Below, piece after piece: positions 1 to 7,769 of a stretch of 43,840 nt of DNA. Made by a program: the position numbers and the translations under genes. The number at the start of each line of letters is the position of its first letter. Within the stretch, counting starts at the first letter, position 1. The notes under the pieces were generated by a model, which was given only the letters and a program-made list of their open reading frames with translations, ran no database searches and had not been told where the DNA came from. Origin of the DNA: Thermoleophilia bacterium (GTDB lineage Bacteria > Actinomycetota > Thermoleophilia > Gaiellales > JAICJC01); assembly GCA_025928655.1 (NCBI GenBank), contig JAICJC010000012.1:1-43840 (forward strand), read 5' to 3'.

Positions 1-83
1 ATTGTCAACTCGACGCTTCGCAACGTCGGCTTGGGCGGAGTCGCTCAGGACTGGCTGGGCACGCCGCAGTGGGCGCTCTCTCC

Positions 84-122
84 GGGGGGCCGGGGGCCGG
101 GGGGCGGCCCCCCCCCCCCCCC
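84..122. repeat. G-tract/C-tract cluster downstream of the solute-binding protein gene
   Basis: Three G runs (6, 5 and 6) are followed by a run of 15 C. The G and C runs can pair into very stable hairpins, so on the minus strand this could act as a terminator just after the stop of the solute-binding protein gene. The G-rich strand could also form a quadruplex. A 15-base homopolymer is also a common place for assembly length errors. Nothing else is visible in bases 1-138. Confidence 0.4.
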
Positions 123-138
123 ACGGCCATGGCGCGTC

Positions 139-1542
139 CTAGTTGCCGGCCGCCCAGGACGTGTAGTTCTGCAGGTCCGACGAGTGCAGCTTGCGCCACT
201 TCTCGATCACACTCTGGTACGTCTGTGCCGCTTGATCGACCGTCATGTCGCCACCCAGCAGGCCCTGGAACACGACGAAGTTACCGTTCACGTCGAGATC
301 GGTGGGGTAGTAGTTGGCGGGGTAGTTGACGTTCTTCTGCGCCAGCCAACCGAGCATCTCCTTGTCGGTCTCGGACGTGACGTGGGAGCCGCTCCAGCGG
401 TCGTCCGCGGGGAAGATGCCCGTCATCGCGTAGAGCGAGTCGAGGTTCTTGGGCTCGTGCATGAAGGCCATGAAGTTGCCCGCAACCTCCGGGTGGGCGG
501 ACCACCGTGTGACCTGGAAGCCGTTACCGGTGTTGACGAGGGAGTCGGCGTAGGCGGCGGTGCCAAACACCGGCGGCTTCATCACGCCCACGCTGGCGCC
601 GGCCTTGTCCATCGCGATGATCGTCTGCTGCACGCCCGGCGTCCCGAAGACCATCGCCGCCTTCCCGGCCTGGAACTTTGCGAGACCGTCCCCGAAGTTC
701 AGGGAGTTGACGTCGTTGTTGACGTAGGGCTTGAGCTCGGCCGCCTTCTCGATCCATGACTTCCACAACTGGCCTGTGAAGTCGCCGTTCGGAGTCATCT
801 TGATCAGGTCGTTGTAGTTCGAGAACACCTGCTTCTGGAACGTGGCCGAGCCGAGGATCTCACCGCCGAACCCGTCCTTCAGTCCGAGCTCGATCGGCTG
901 GATCCCGGCCGCCTGGAGCTTCTTGCAGGCCGCGATGAAGGCCGTCCAGGTGGTCGGCGGGTTCGACGGATCAAGGCCGGCCTGCGTGAACAACTTCTTG
1001 TTGAAGACCAGCGGGTAGACAAACCGGTAGAGCGGATAGTCCCAGGACTTGCCCTGCCACTCGGTCTCCGACACGTTCGGCACGTGGCCGATGTCGGCGG
1101 TCGACAGCACTGCCTGGTTGGGGACGGTGCAGCCGCCCCAGGCCTGCTCCAGTGACCAGGTTCCCGACCAGTTGTACCAGAGGTCTGGGCCCGACTGTCC
1201 CTTGCACGCGATCGACTGGGTCTGGGTCCAGTTGGCTGTCGACTGGACCACCTGCTTGACGGTCACGTTGGGGTGAAGCGTCTGGTAGTCGGCGATAATC
1301 TTCTTCATCCAGGCCTGGATGCCCGGCACCTCCTGATCGCCCAGCCACCACATCGTGATGGTGACGTTCCCGGCCTTGGATACGGCGTAGTCGCTGCCGA
1401 GGGCCGACGACCCCGAGCCGCCGCCCCCGCCTGCCGTGCCGCTGCTCGATCCGGAACTGCCGCCGCACCCGGCACCCAGGAGGGCGAGCGTGAGCACACC
1501 CACCACCAGCGCCGGAAGCATCACCGTCTTGAACCGCGTCAT
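139..1542 (-). CDS. ABC transporter extracellular solute-binding lipoprotein (sugar type, family 1)
   Basis: The 467-residue protein has a lipoprotein signal peptide: a basic start, a hydrophobic stretch and a lipobox ending GAGC (Cys26). A low-complexity Gly/Ser linker (about 27-50) follows, then a family 1 solute-binding fold with features such as TITMWWLGDQE near the N-terminus and a LWYNWSGTW segment. This family delivers oligosaccharides or sugars to an ABC importer at the outer face of the membrane. The start is supported by the Shine-Dalgarno sequence GGGAGGGA a few bases before ATG. The permease genes that normally follow are not in the window and may lie beyond the left edge. Upstream there are three palindromes and a promoter-like sequence, so the gene is probably regulated by substrate. 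The exact sugar cannot be told. Confidence 0.9.
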   Translation of the reverse strand: MTRFKTVMLPALVVGVLTLALLGAGCGGSSGSSSGTAGGGGGSGSSALGSDYAVSKAGNVTITMWWLGDQEVPGIQAWMKKIIADYQTLHPNVTVKQVVQSTANWTQTQSIACKGQSGPDLWYNWSGTWSLEQAWGGCTVPNQAVLSTADIGHVPNVSETEWQGKSWDYPLYRFVYPLVFNKKLFTQAGLDPSNPPTTWTAFIAACKKLQAAGIQPIELGLKDGFGGEILGSATFQKQVFSNYNDLIKMTPNGDFTGQLWKSWIEKAAELKPYVNNDVNSLNFGDGLAKFQAGKAAMVFGTPGVQQTIIAMDKAGASVGVMKPPVFGTAAYADSLVNTGNGFQVTRWSAHPEVAGNFMAFMHEPKNLDSLYAMTGIFPADDRWSGSHVTSETDKEMLGWLAQKNVNYPANYYPTDLDVNGNFVVFQGLLGGDMTVDQAAQTYQSVIEKWRKLHSSDLQNYTSWAAGN

Positions 1543-1599
1543 CTTGTCCCTCCCGGGTCCCGGGCGCGCCCGCGCCTGGTAGGCTCGTCATCGCGCTCA

Positions 1600-1611
1600 T
1601 CAACCGTTTGA
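1600..1611 (-). promoter_or_regulatory. LacI-like operator half-palindrome
   Basis: TCAACCGTTTGA has perfect outer arms TCAA/TTGA and a central CG, the layout of LacI-family operators, with one mismatched pair. It lies about 58 bp upstream of the solute-binding protein start. Binding by a LacI-type regulator is inference. Confidence 0.4.
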
Positions 1612-1612
1612 C

Positions 1613-1627
1613 TTTCACAGTGTGAAA
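1613..1627 (-). promoter_or_regulatory. Perfect palindrome TTTCACAGTGTGAAA
   Basis: Seven-base arms TTTCACA/TGTGAAA around a single G form a perfect inverted repeat. It overlaps the predicted transcript start region of the solute-binding protein gene, which suits a repressor operator. The regulator is not encoded in the window. Confidence 0.5.
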
Positions 1628-1641
1628 ACTGATTTGTCCCT

Positions 1642-1677
1642 GTGATAGTCCTATCACGAAGGCTCCAAACCGGTCAA
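1642..1677 (-). promoter_or_regulatory. Promoter overlapped by palindrome GTGATAG-N2-CTATCAC
   Basis: On the minus strand TTGACC (1672-1677) is followed after 18 nt by TAGGAC (1648-1653), a plausible -35/-10 pair. The -10 lies inside a perfect palindrome with arms GTGATAG/CTATCAC (1642-1657). An operator on top of a -10 box fits repression of the solute-binding protein gene. Confidence 0.45.
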
Positions 1678-1700
1678 GAGTCGCGGCCGCCTTCCCCGCC

Positions 1701-1979
1701 ATGGAATTTCTCGTCACCATCCACGTGAACATTCCGCCCGACATGCCGGACGGGCAGAGGCGGGAGCTGGTCGAGGCCGAGGCCGTCCGGGGCCGGGAGT
1801 TGATCGAGCAAGGGCGGCTCGTCAGGATCTGGCGGCTCCCCGGGCGACTGGCGAACATCTCCCTCTACCGCTGCCGGGACGCGACCGAACTGCACGACCT
1901 CATCACCTCGCTGCCGATGCATCCGTGGTTCGAGGTCGCGGTCGAGGCGCTCGCGATCCATCCGCTCGAGGGCCCCTAG
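1701..1979 (+). CDS. Muconolactone delta-isomerase-like protein
   Basis: The 92-residue protein matches the small muconolactone isomerase family in length and pattern: an N-terminal VNIPPDMP segment, then RGRELIEQGRL, the strand LVRIWRLPGR and the later LPMHPWFEV. In catechol ortho-cleavage this family converts muconolactone to 3-oxoadipate enol-lactone as a multimer. No other catechol-pathway gene (catA, catB, pcaD) is nearby, so the substrate here is uncertain and many stand-alone homologues have unknown roles. It is divergent from the solute-binding protein gene. No clear ribosome binding site precedes ATG. Confidence 0.8.
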   Translation: MEFLVTIHVNIPPDMPDGQRRELVEAEAVRGRELIEQGRLVRIWRLPGRLANISLYRCRDATELHDLITSLPMHPWFEVAVEALAIHPLEGP

Positions 1980-2000
1980 TCAATCGAGGCCCTACTGAAG

Positions 2001-2768
2001 ATGGCGACAGCACCCGGCGAAGGCGGCCCACTGTTTGGTGATCCGGCGGACGATCTGACCACTGCGTCATGGCCTCATCTGGCCCGCCTCCTCCAGCCGC
2101 TCTCCTGGTTCGCGTTCGTCATGGGATTCGTGCTCATCGCCATCGCGATCGTCGGGCCGGTCTACGAGCCATGGGAAGCCCCGCCGCAGGAGCCGCTCAC
2201 CGGGTACTTCAACGGCCAGCAGTGGCTCGAGAACTGGTTTCTCGCGATCATGTACGCCGGTACCGGTGTGGGGGCGATCCTCCTGCCCTTCGCGTTGCTC
2301 CGCAACACGTTCAGCGAGGCTCGCGGAGTACTTCGCGTGATCGGGGTGTGCTGGCTGGTGACCGGTGCCATCTGGGCCGGATTCGGGACGCTCAACTACT
2401 TCACGCACATCGGGCTGACGATCAACACCTACAACGCCTCGACGAGCCAGGGCGGGAATCCTGCAGCTTCCGGCGGCACGCGTGCGGAGGCGTCGTCTGC
2501 CCTCGACACCAGTCATGACACGATCAGCCCTAGGCGGAAGGCCTGTCGGCATAGGGGCGCCAGAACGGCATCCCAGGGGGATCTCGGCGGGCGTGTCGCG
2601 GTCCCGTCCGGCAACGGTGACGGGTCGGCTGGGCTGCGTTCGCTCACGCAACCCTTTACGCGGGTTGAGTGTCGTGGTCGCATATCTCGTCGGGGCATGC
2701 GCAAGTCCTCGGCTTCGCTTCGCGTCGTTGTGGGGATGGGTCGATTGCTCGATCCGATGCGGGGTTGA
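2001..2768 (+). CDS. Small membrane protein with a suspicious C-terminal tail
   Basis: I do not recognise the family. Three hydrophobic segments are visible at roughly residues 33-54, 75-100 and 110-140, suggesting a three-pass membrane protein. After about residue 160 the sequence turns into an Arg/Ser-rich tail without coding character (for example RRKACRHRGARTASQ). The original stop codon may have been lost, or a frameshift may extend the frame into non-coding DNA. The start ATG follows the muconolactone-isomerase-like gene by about 20 bp, so the two may be co-transcribed. The membrane part is credible; the last 90 residues probably are not native. Confidence 0.5.
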   Translation: MATAPGEGGPLFGDPADDLTTASWPHLARLLQPLSWFAFVMGFVLIAIAIVGPVYEPWEAPPQEPLTGYFNGQQWLENWFLAIMYAGTGVGAILLPFALLRNTFSEARGVLRVIGVCWLVTGAIWAGFGTLNYFTHIGLTINTYNASTSQGGNPAASGGTRAEASSALDTSHDTISPRRKACRHRGARTASQGDLGGRVAVPSGNGDGSAGLRSLTQPFTRVECRGRISRRGMRKSSASLRVVVGMGRLLDPMRG

Positions 2769-2816
2769 TGCACCGGACAGGTCACGGGGATCCATTCGTC
2801 GCGAACGCCACCAAGT

Positions 2817-3278
2817 ATGATCACGACCGTGGGAGGAGACCGAAATGAGGGAGGACCGGTCGTCATCGCCACTGACGGCTCCGAATCCGCCGACCAGGCT
2901 GTTGCCGCCGGCATGAGGGTGGCGCGCACGCTCGGAAGCAAAGCTGTCCTCGTGTAGGTGCGGCCCTCGATCGGACCACTCGGCGAGCCGTACTACCAGG
3001 AGAAGCTGAGTGAGCAGCTGGCCTATGCCCGGGACGCTCTCGACCGGGCACAGGGCTTCGCCGGCCAGGCGAACTGTGAAGCGGATGAGGAGATCCTGGA
3101 GGGGCATGCCCCAGACCAGGTTGTCGAGCTTGCTCGTGCCCGAAACGCTCAATTGATCGTGGTCGGGTCGAGGGGACTCGGCGCCGTCACGGGCGCGTTG
3201 CTCGGCTCCGTCTCGAGCGCGATCATCCATCGGTCCGATCGCCCCGTGCTCGTCGTGCCGAGTGCCGCCGGGACGTAG
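2817..3278 (+). pseudogene. Universal stress protein interrupted by an in-frame amber codon
   Basis: Reading from ATG 2817 gives a universal stress protein start (GGPVVIATDGSES) and continues in the same frame to the stop at 3278, but TAG at 2955-2957 cuts it after KAVLV. The second half keeps the nucleotide-binding motif G-x2-G-x9-G-S as GSRGLGAVTGALLGS and the final strand PVLVVPS. In intact relatives the interrupted position is usually Tyr or His (LVYVRP-like), so a single base change explains the TAG. The ORF track reports only the second half from GTG 2958. Translation restart there would lack the first strand and the Asp of the ATP site, so it is likely inactive. Confidence 0.8.
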
Positions 3279-3547
3279 CGGCTCTGCGTCGGCATGGCGA
3301 GAATCGCCTGACCGGAGACGGGCAGACGTCCTCCTCGACGTCCTCGGTGGCACGAACGAGCTCTCCATCGGGCGGAGTACGCGGCAGGGTCGGCCCGCCC
3401 GTCGTAGGCCTCGCTACGGACTCCCTCCCATGCGATTGGTGAGGTCGTCGATCGTCACGCCATGTCGCTCGTCGTCCGGGTGCTTCGGAATGCGGGGCTA
3501 CGGCGGCTTGCCGAACGAGCGTAGGGCCGCGAGGCTTTTGCGTTCCC

Positions 3548-4351
3548 TCAGGCGGTGAGGACGACGGCCGCGTCAGCCGTCGCGACCTGGAAGCTGAAGC
3601 TCTCCTCGAGGTAGAGGTTCACCGCATCGGTGTCGTGTCGTTCGTAGCCGATGGAAATATCTTGGCCGGCGTCGAACAGGAAGTCGCCGCCGCGCATGGT
3701 GACGACGATGGCCCCCTCAACACCGGGGGCCCATACGAGGGGGCCGCTGGCGATCGCCCGGAGGTGGTCGAGCAGCGGGTAGCCGCCGTGCTCGCTCGTC
3801 TCGAGGACGCGCGTGTGCGCGTCGGGGCCGAGAGCGATGCCGTAGGGGCCGCCGATTCCGGCGCATAGCAGGAGCTCGACGGCCTTGGCGACGTGGCGCG
3901 GGTAGCGTGTGCAGTCCGCGCCCAGCGTGATCGGTTCGTGGGTCGATGCTTCGGCAATGCCGGTCATCCCGGCTTCTGCCCACCCGTGGAGGACGGCGCG
4001 GTTCTCGGCCACCGCGAGGCGATGTGCGGCCGCGTCGAGCTCGCTCAGGTCGGCGTCGCGCGCGCCGCGCTCCGCATCGCGCAACTCGTCACGCGCGACT
4101 GTGAACGGCACGCGCAGCTCCGCGACTGCCAGAACACGGCGTCGCACCGCCTCGACGCCCTCGGCGGGCGCCTCGGGGATCGGCTGTGTGCGGCCGAGGT
4201 TCGTGGCGGAGTGCTCCCAGCCGTGCGGTCCGGCGAAGTCGACCAACCTCCGCGCTGCAAGCGCCGGCTCGAGGCGCTGGCGCGCCTCGTCGTCGATCAG
4301 CTTCCAGCCCGCGTCACTGATGGGCGCGTGCTCGCGCAGCAGGTGGCTCAT
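3548..4351 (-). CDS. Family 1 encapsulin nanocompartment shell protein
   Basis: The 267-residue length and whole-length pattern match the linocin/encapsulin shell family (HK97 fold). The N-terminus MSHLLREHAPISDAGWKLIDDEA is typical, as is the RRLVDFAGPHGWEHSA segment. The C-terminal end has VNLYLEESFSFQVATADAAVVL, matching the family's closing E-loop and A-domain strands. It self-assembles into a protein shell in the cytoplasm around a cargo enzyme. The gene starts inside the stop of the encapsulated ferritin gene (ATGA, 4-nt overlap), with GGAGG a few bases upstream, so the two are translationally coupled. Together they form an iron-storage compartment. Confidence 0.93.
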   Translation of the reverse strand: MSHLLREHAPISDAGWKLIDDEARQRLEPALAARRLVDFAGPHGWEHSATNLGRTQPIPEAPAEGVEAVRRRVLAVAELRVPFTVARDELRDAERGARDADLSELDAAAHRLAVAENRAVLHGWAEAGMTGIAEASTHEPITLGADCTRYPRHVAKAVELLLCAGIGGPYGIALGPDAHTRVLETSEHGGYPLLDHLRAIASGPLVWAPGVEGAIVVTMRGGDFLFDAGQDISIGYERHDTDAVNLYLEESFSFQVATADAAVVLTA

Positions 4352-4752
4352 GCGACCTCCTCGCGCAAGCTGCCGATGCCGAGGGAGACACCGCCCGTGA
4401 TCCGCTCGCCGCGGGCGGCGGCTCCCGCGACGGCGTCCTCCTCCGCCTTCTCGCCGTGCTCGACGATGTCGCCCTCCTGGAAGAGGATGCCGATCGCGAT
4501 CTCGCGCCAGAGCGGCGTCCGCCGAAGGAGGAACTCGAGGTCCATGCAGAAATGTTTGAACTCCTCACCCTGGGCGTCGCGCATGATGGCGCGCGCGGTG
4601 GCGTCGGGCTCCAGCGCAAGGCGCTGCTCGTACCAGCCGATCGCCTCCGCCTCCTCGGTGAGGGACGCACAAAGGCGGGCGAAGGTACGCGTCTCGGATG
4701 GCAGTTCGCTAGCCGGCTCGTGGTACTGGTCGAACCCCATGGCCGTCATCAT
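4348..4752 (-). CDS. Encapsulated ferritin-like protein (encapsulin cargo)
   Basis: The 134-residue protein has the encapsulated-ferritin pattern. EEAEAIGWYEQRL (E34, W40, Y41) is followed by GEEFKHF (E64, H67), spaced like the ferroxidase Glu, Trp-Tyr and Glu-x2-His of the characterised family. The C-terminus ends SLGIGSLREEVA, matching the LGIGSL-type peptide that docks cargo inside encapsulin. It oxidises ferrous iron at a subunit interface and passes it into the shell. The ORF track extends it to 241 residues, but the extension crosses the divergent DUF5996 gene. I chose the ATG-ATG at 4752 because TACCCT lies nine bases upstream and the conserved part begins soon after. Confidence 0.9.
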   Translation of the reverse strand: MMTAMGFDQYHEPASELPSETRTFARLCASLTEEAEAIGWYEQRLALEPDATARAIMRDAQGEEFKHFCMDLEFLLRRTPLWREIAIGILFQEGDIVEHGEKAEEDAVAGAAARGERITGGVSLGIGSLREEVA

Positions 4753-4761
4753 CGCACGTAG

Positions 4762-4767
4762 AGGGTA
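4762..4767 (-). promoter_or_regulatory. Putative -10 box TACCCT of the ferritin-encapsulin operon
   Basis: TANNNT lies 9 nt before ATG 4752 on the minus strand, in the 41-bp gap shared with the divergent DUF5996 gene. A leaderless or very short-leader transcript is inferred. Confidence 0.4.
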
Positions 4768-4781
4768 TTGCCGCCGCCTGC

Positions 4782-4787
4782 TAGCGT
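4782..4787 (+). promoter_or_regulatory. Putative -10 box TAGCGT, leaderless start of DUF5996 gene
   Basis: TAGCGT is followed by 6 nt and then ATG 4794. No Shine-Dalgarno sequence is present between them, so the transcript probably begins at the start codon. Confidence 0.5.
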
Positions 4788-4793
4788 CCTGGA

Positions 4794-5714
4794 ATGTCCG
4801 CCGACTGGCCGGCCTTCTCCTATGAGGATTGGAGCGCGACCGCGGACACCGTCCACGCCCATGCACAGGCGCTGGGCAAGGTGGCGTTGGCCCTCGCGCC
4901 ACCCGAGCCGCAGCTTCAGCATTCTGCGCTGTTCCTGAGCGCACGGGGGATCGAGACAGCGCCGCTCCCGGCCGCCGATGGCTCTGGTGCTCTGGCCGTG
5001 GTGCTCGACCTGCGGGCCCACGAGACGCTGGTTGAACACAGCGACGGCCGTGCGGAGCGCGTGGGGCTGACACCGAACCGCGCGGTCGGCGACGTCACAC
5101 GGAACGTGTTGGAAGCGGTCCGGCGACTCGGTGGCGACGTCGAGATCAACCTGATCCCGCAGGAGGTCGCCTGGAGCATCCCGCTCGACCAGGACGATGA
5201 GCATCGCCGGTACGACCCCGTCCAGGTCGGTGCGTACTTCGCGGCTGCGACCCAGGCGGCGCTTGTGCTGGCGGAGGTTCGAGCCGCCTATCGGGGTCGA
5301 AAGACTCCCGTCAACGCGTGGTGGGGCTCGTTCGACCTCGCGGTCAACTTCTTCTCCGGCCGCTCGGCCGCCCCGCCCTCGGAAGCGTTCATTCCGCGCA
5401 ACTCGATGGATGCCGAGGAGATCGCAGTCGGATGGTGGCCCGGCGACCCGCGCCACCGCGGCGCCGCCTTTTACGCCTACGCCCACCCGGCACCAGCCGG
5501 ATTCGCGTCGGCCACCCTCGAGCCCGACATCGCCCGCTGGGACGGCGACCTCGGCGAGTTCATCCTCGAGTGGGACGACCTCCGCACCACCCCGGACCCG
5601 CGCCAAGCTGCCGTCGACTTCGCCTTCTCGGCGTTCCGTCACGCCTGCGATGCGTGCGGATGGGATCCGTCCCTCGCCGCAACCGCCGAGGGAAGGCCGC
5701 CGCCCGTCGCATGA
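4794..5714 (+). CDS. DUF5996 family protein
   Basis: This 306-residue soluble protein matches the DUF5996 family over its length: the N-terminal WPAFSYEDWSATADTVHAHAQALGKVALALAPPEPQ, the central VNAWWGSFDLAVNFFSGR, and the C-terminal FILEWDDLRTTPDPRQAAVDFAFSAFRHACDACGWD. The family has no established biochemical function that I know of. It carries several conserved Trp and His residues and no signal peptide. It is divergent from the encapsulin operon with 41 bp between start codons, so shared control is possible. It ends at 5714 and nothing downstream is co-oriented. Confidence 0.85.
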   Translation: MSADWPAFSYEDWSATADTVHAHAQALGKVALALAPPEPQLQHSALFLSARGIETAPLPAADGSGALAVVLDLRAHETLVEHSDGRAERVGLTPNRAVGDVTRNVLEAVRRLGGDVEINLIPQEVAWSIPLDQDDEHRRYDPVQVGAYFAAATQAALVLAEVRAAYRGRKTPVNAWWGSFDLAVNFFSGRSAAPPSEAFIPRNSMDAEEIAVGWWPGDPRHRGAAFYAYAHPAPAGFASATLEPDIARWDGDLGEFILEWDDLRTTPDPRQAAVDFAFSAFRHACDACGWDPSLAATAEGRPPPVA

Positions 5715-6096
5715 GTGCTCGAGCGATGACCGGATGTACTCCTCGGCAATCGCACCGTTCCGCCATCCGGCCACGGTCACCATGCGTTCGCCGTTCGCGA
5801 GCGCGCCGCCGACGCACGTCGACGCGCGCCCACCACACCGACGAGCGTCCGAGCGTCCCGCCGGCGGGACACTCGCGTCCGTCGCGGTCACCGACCGGCC
5901 GGCGCCAGCGCAGCCGCATCGTGGCCTCGTCGATGCGGCTGGAGCGCGTCGTGCGCGGGCACTGCGGGCAGCTGGTAGGGCAGTGGATGTCGAACGGTGC
6001 CGGACGACCAGGTGATCATCGCCGACGGCGGTGTTCGGCTGTCGGCGACGCCGTTGGTGTCGGGCTCATCGCCCGAGGACTTCGTCCACCTCGGGC
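5715..6096. other. Gap without a recognisable gene
   Basis: I see no supported gene here. On the minus strand a short stretch reads like a protein (ANGERMVTVAGWRNGAIAEEY) but has no start or domain I recognise. The 16-bp palindrome at 5855-5870 lies inside. Confidence 0.5.
5855..5870. repeat. Perfect 16-bp palindrome, copy 1
   Basis: GTCCCGCCGGCGGGAC is identical to the copy at 14406-14421. Both copies lie in non-coding stretches of the left part of the window. Confidence 0.7.
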
Positions 6097-7070
6097 TTAC
6101 AACCAGCCGACCCGCTTGAGGTGCCACCACAGGCCGAATACGACGGCGATCATCAGCGCGAGCGCGAGCGGATAGCCGATCACCCAGCCGAGCTCGGGCA
6201 TGTGCCGGAAGTTCATCCCGTAGATGCCGGTGATGATCGTCGGCACGACCGCGATCGCCGCCCACCCGGACAGCTTTCTGGACGACCACGTTCTGGCGCA
6301 CGGAGACGGCGGCCAGGTTGGCATTCAGGAGCGCGTCCAGGACCTGGCCGAGCTGGACGGCTTCCTCGTACAACCGGTGGACGTGGTCGCCGATGTCGCG
6401 GAAGAGCGGCCTCAGCTGCTCCGGTACGGGGGTTGAGGTACCCTGCTCGAGCTCGTCTGTGGGGCCGAGCAGCGGGTACAGCGCCCGCGCCAGCCGCACA
6501 ACTTCGCGCCGCATCAGGTAGATGCGCTGACCCTGCTCGGACTCGCCCCCGAAGAGTGTCTGCTCGACGTTCTCGAGGGCGTCCTCGAGCCGGTCGAACG
6601 CCGGCTCGTAGGCATCGACGACCTCGTCGAGAACAGCCCATGCAACCGCAAACGGCCCCAACCGGGCGGTGTCGGGATGCGGCATCCAGGCGCTCCCGCG
6701 CGGCGGCCAGCGCAGCCGGTGCCTGCCAGCCGGTCACGACGGCATGCCGCTCGCCCAGGAAGATGTCGAGCTCTCCGAACTCGACCGCCGATCGGCCCTC
6801 GTCCTGAGTGACTGTCTTGACCACGAGGAAGCTGTCGTCGCCGTACTGCTCGAGCTTCGGGCGCTGGTGCCCCTCCTGCGCGTCCTCGACCGCCGGAGCC
6901 GGCAGGTCGAACGCCGTCCGCGCCTGCTCGAGTTCCTCCGCGCTCGGGTCAGCCAGAGACATCCACACGTACCCGGGACCCTCTTGTGCGCGGCGCCGCG
7001 CCTCATCGAGGTTCAGCGGGTCATCATCCTGGCGCGCTCCGTCCACGTAGTGGGCGCTGTCGGCGATCAA
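6097..7070 (-). pseudogene. CorA-family Mg2+/Co2+ transporter broken by two frameshifts
   Basis: Three reading frames together give one CorA protein. The N-terminal domain (IADSAHYVDG to GWQAPAALAAARERLD) is in the frame of the 6213-7070 ORF. The long helical middle (LGPFAVAWAVLDEVVDAYEPAFDRLEDALENVEQ to NANLAAVSVRQN) is in the frame of the 5888-6685 ORF. The C-terminal membrane part, with the signature GMN (TIITGIYGMNFRHMPEL) and two hydrophobic segments ending HLKRVGWL, is in the frame of the 6097-6324 ORF. The first switch lies near 6680-6700. The second lies at the TTT of 6275-6277, where removing one base restores QKLSGWAAIAVVPT. The start appears to be TTG at 7070. The intact protein would be a pentameric inner-membrane divalent cation channel. 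Confidence 0.85.
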
Positions 7071-7144
7071 TGAAGGCGCCTTGCAGCCAAGGGGCCATTG
7101 TCGTCCGGGCGCCGGACAGAATCGGCGCGGCCGCCGGGACCCGG

Positions 7145-7726
7145 TTACGTCTCGTCAGGGCTCGTGCACACGGCGGAAATGTCGGCGCCTATCCGAACCT
7201 CGTCGGCGACGGTCACTCCGCCAGACTCCAGGAAGCGCTGCCAGCGGAGCGCGAAGTCGCTTCGGCTGACCGTACCCCGCACCTCGAGTCCGACCCGAGC
7301 CGTGCCGCTCGGATCCTCGATGACGCCGTGCACCGTCACCTCGAGCGTCACGGGTCGCGTCTCGCCGTGCATCGAGAGGTTGCCGGTAACCCGGTAGTCC
7401 CCGCGGTCGACGTGCTCGATTCGCGTGGACTCGAAGTCGATCGTTGGGTTGTGCTCGGCGTCGAAGAAGTCAGCGGAGCGGAGGTGAGCGTCGCGCCGCG
7501 GCTCGTTGGTGTCGATCGACGCTGTCTTCACCGAGCCCCGTACCTTCGAGTCGTGGTAGTCGGGCGACGCCTCGATTGTGCCCTCGAACTCGTCGAAGTG
7601 GCCGCGGACCGTCGAGACCATCATGTGCTTGACGCGGAACTCCACCGACGAGTGCGCTGGGTCGATACTCCATATGCCTGTCGGCACTCTGATGATGCCC
7701 TGGTCGGTCGCGATCTGCGTCGCCAT
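7145..7726 (-). CDS. YceI family protein
   Basis: The 193-residue protein has the YceI lipocalin-like pattern: GIWSIDPAHSSVEFRVKHMMVSTVRGHFDEFEGTI at the start, HLRSADFFDAEHNPTIDFEST in the middle and VTGNLSMHGETRPVTLEV later. YceI proteins bind long polyisoprenoids in a hydrophobic barrel, and exported versions occur. This one has no signal peptide, so it is probably cytoplasmic, as are many actinobacterial homologues. A clear Shine-Dalgarno sequence GGGAGGGA precedes ATG. It lies downstream of the amidohydrolase gene in the same direction but is separated from it by about 40 bp. The specific ligand is unknown. Confidence 0.9.
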   Translation of the reverse strand: MATQIATDQGIIRVPTGIWSIDPAHSSVEFRVKHMMVSTVRGHFDEFEGTIEASPDYHDSKVRGSVKTASIDTNEPRRDAHLRSADFFDAEHNPTIDFESTRIEHVDRGDYRVTGNLSMHGETRPVTLEVTVHGVIEDPSGTARVGLEVRGTVSRSDFALRWQRFLESGGVTVADEVRIGADISAVCTSPDET

Positions 7727-7769
7727 CGGTCTCCCTCCCGGGTGAGCAGGTGCTCTGAGATGTATGACT

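Noticed and set aside
1701-1979. Catechol ortho-cleavage operon
   Set aside because: Only the isomerase-like gene is present; no dioxygenase, cycloisomerase or lactone hydrolase is near.
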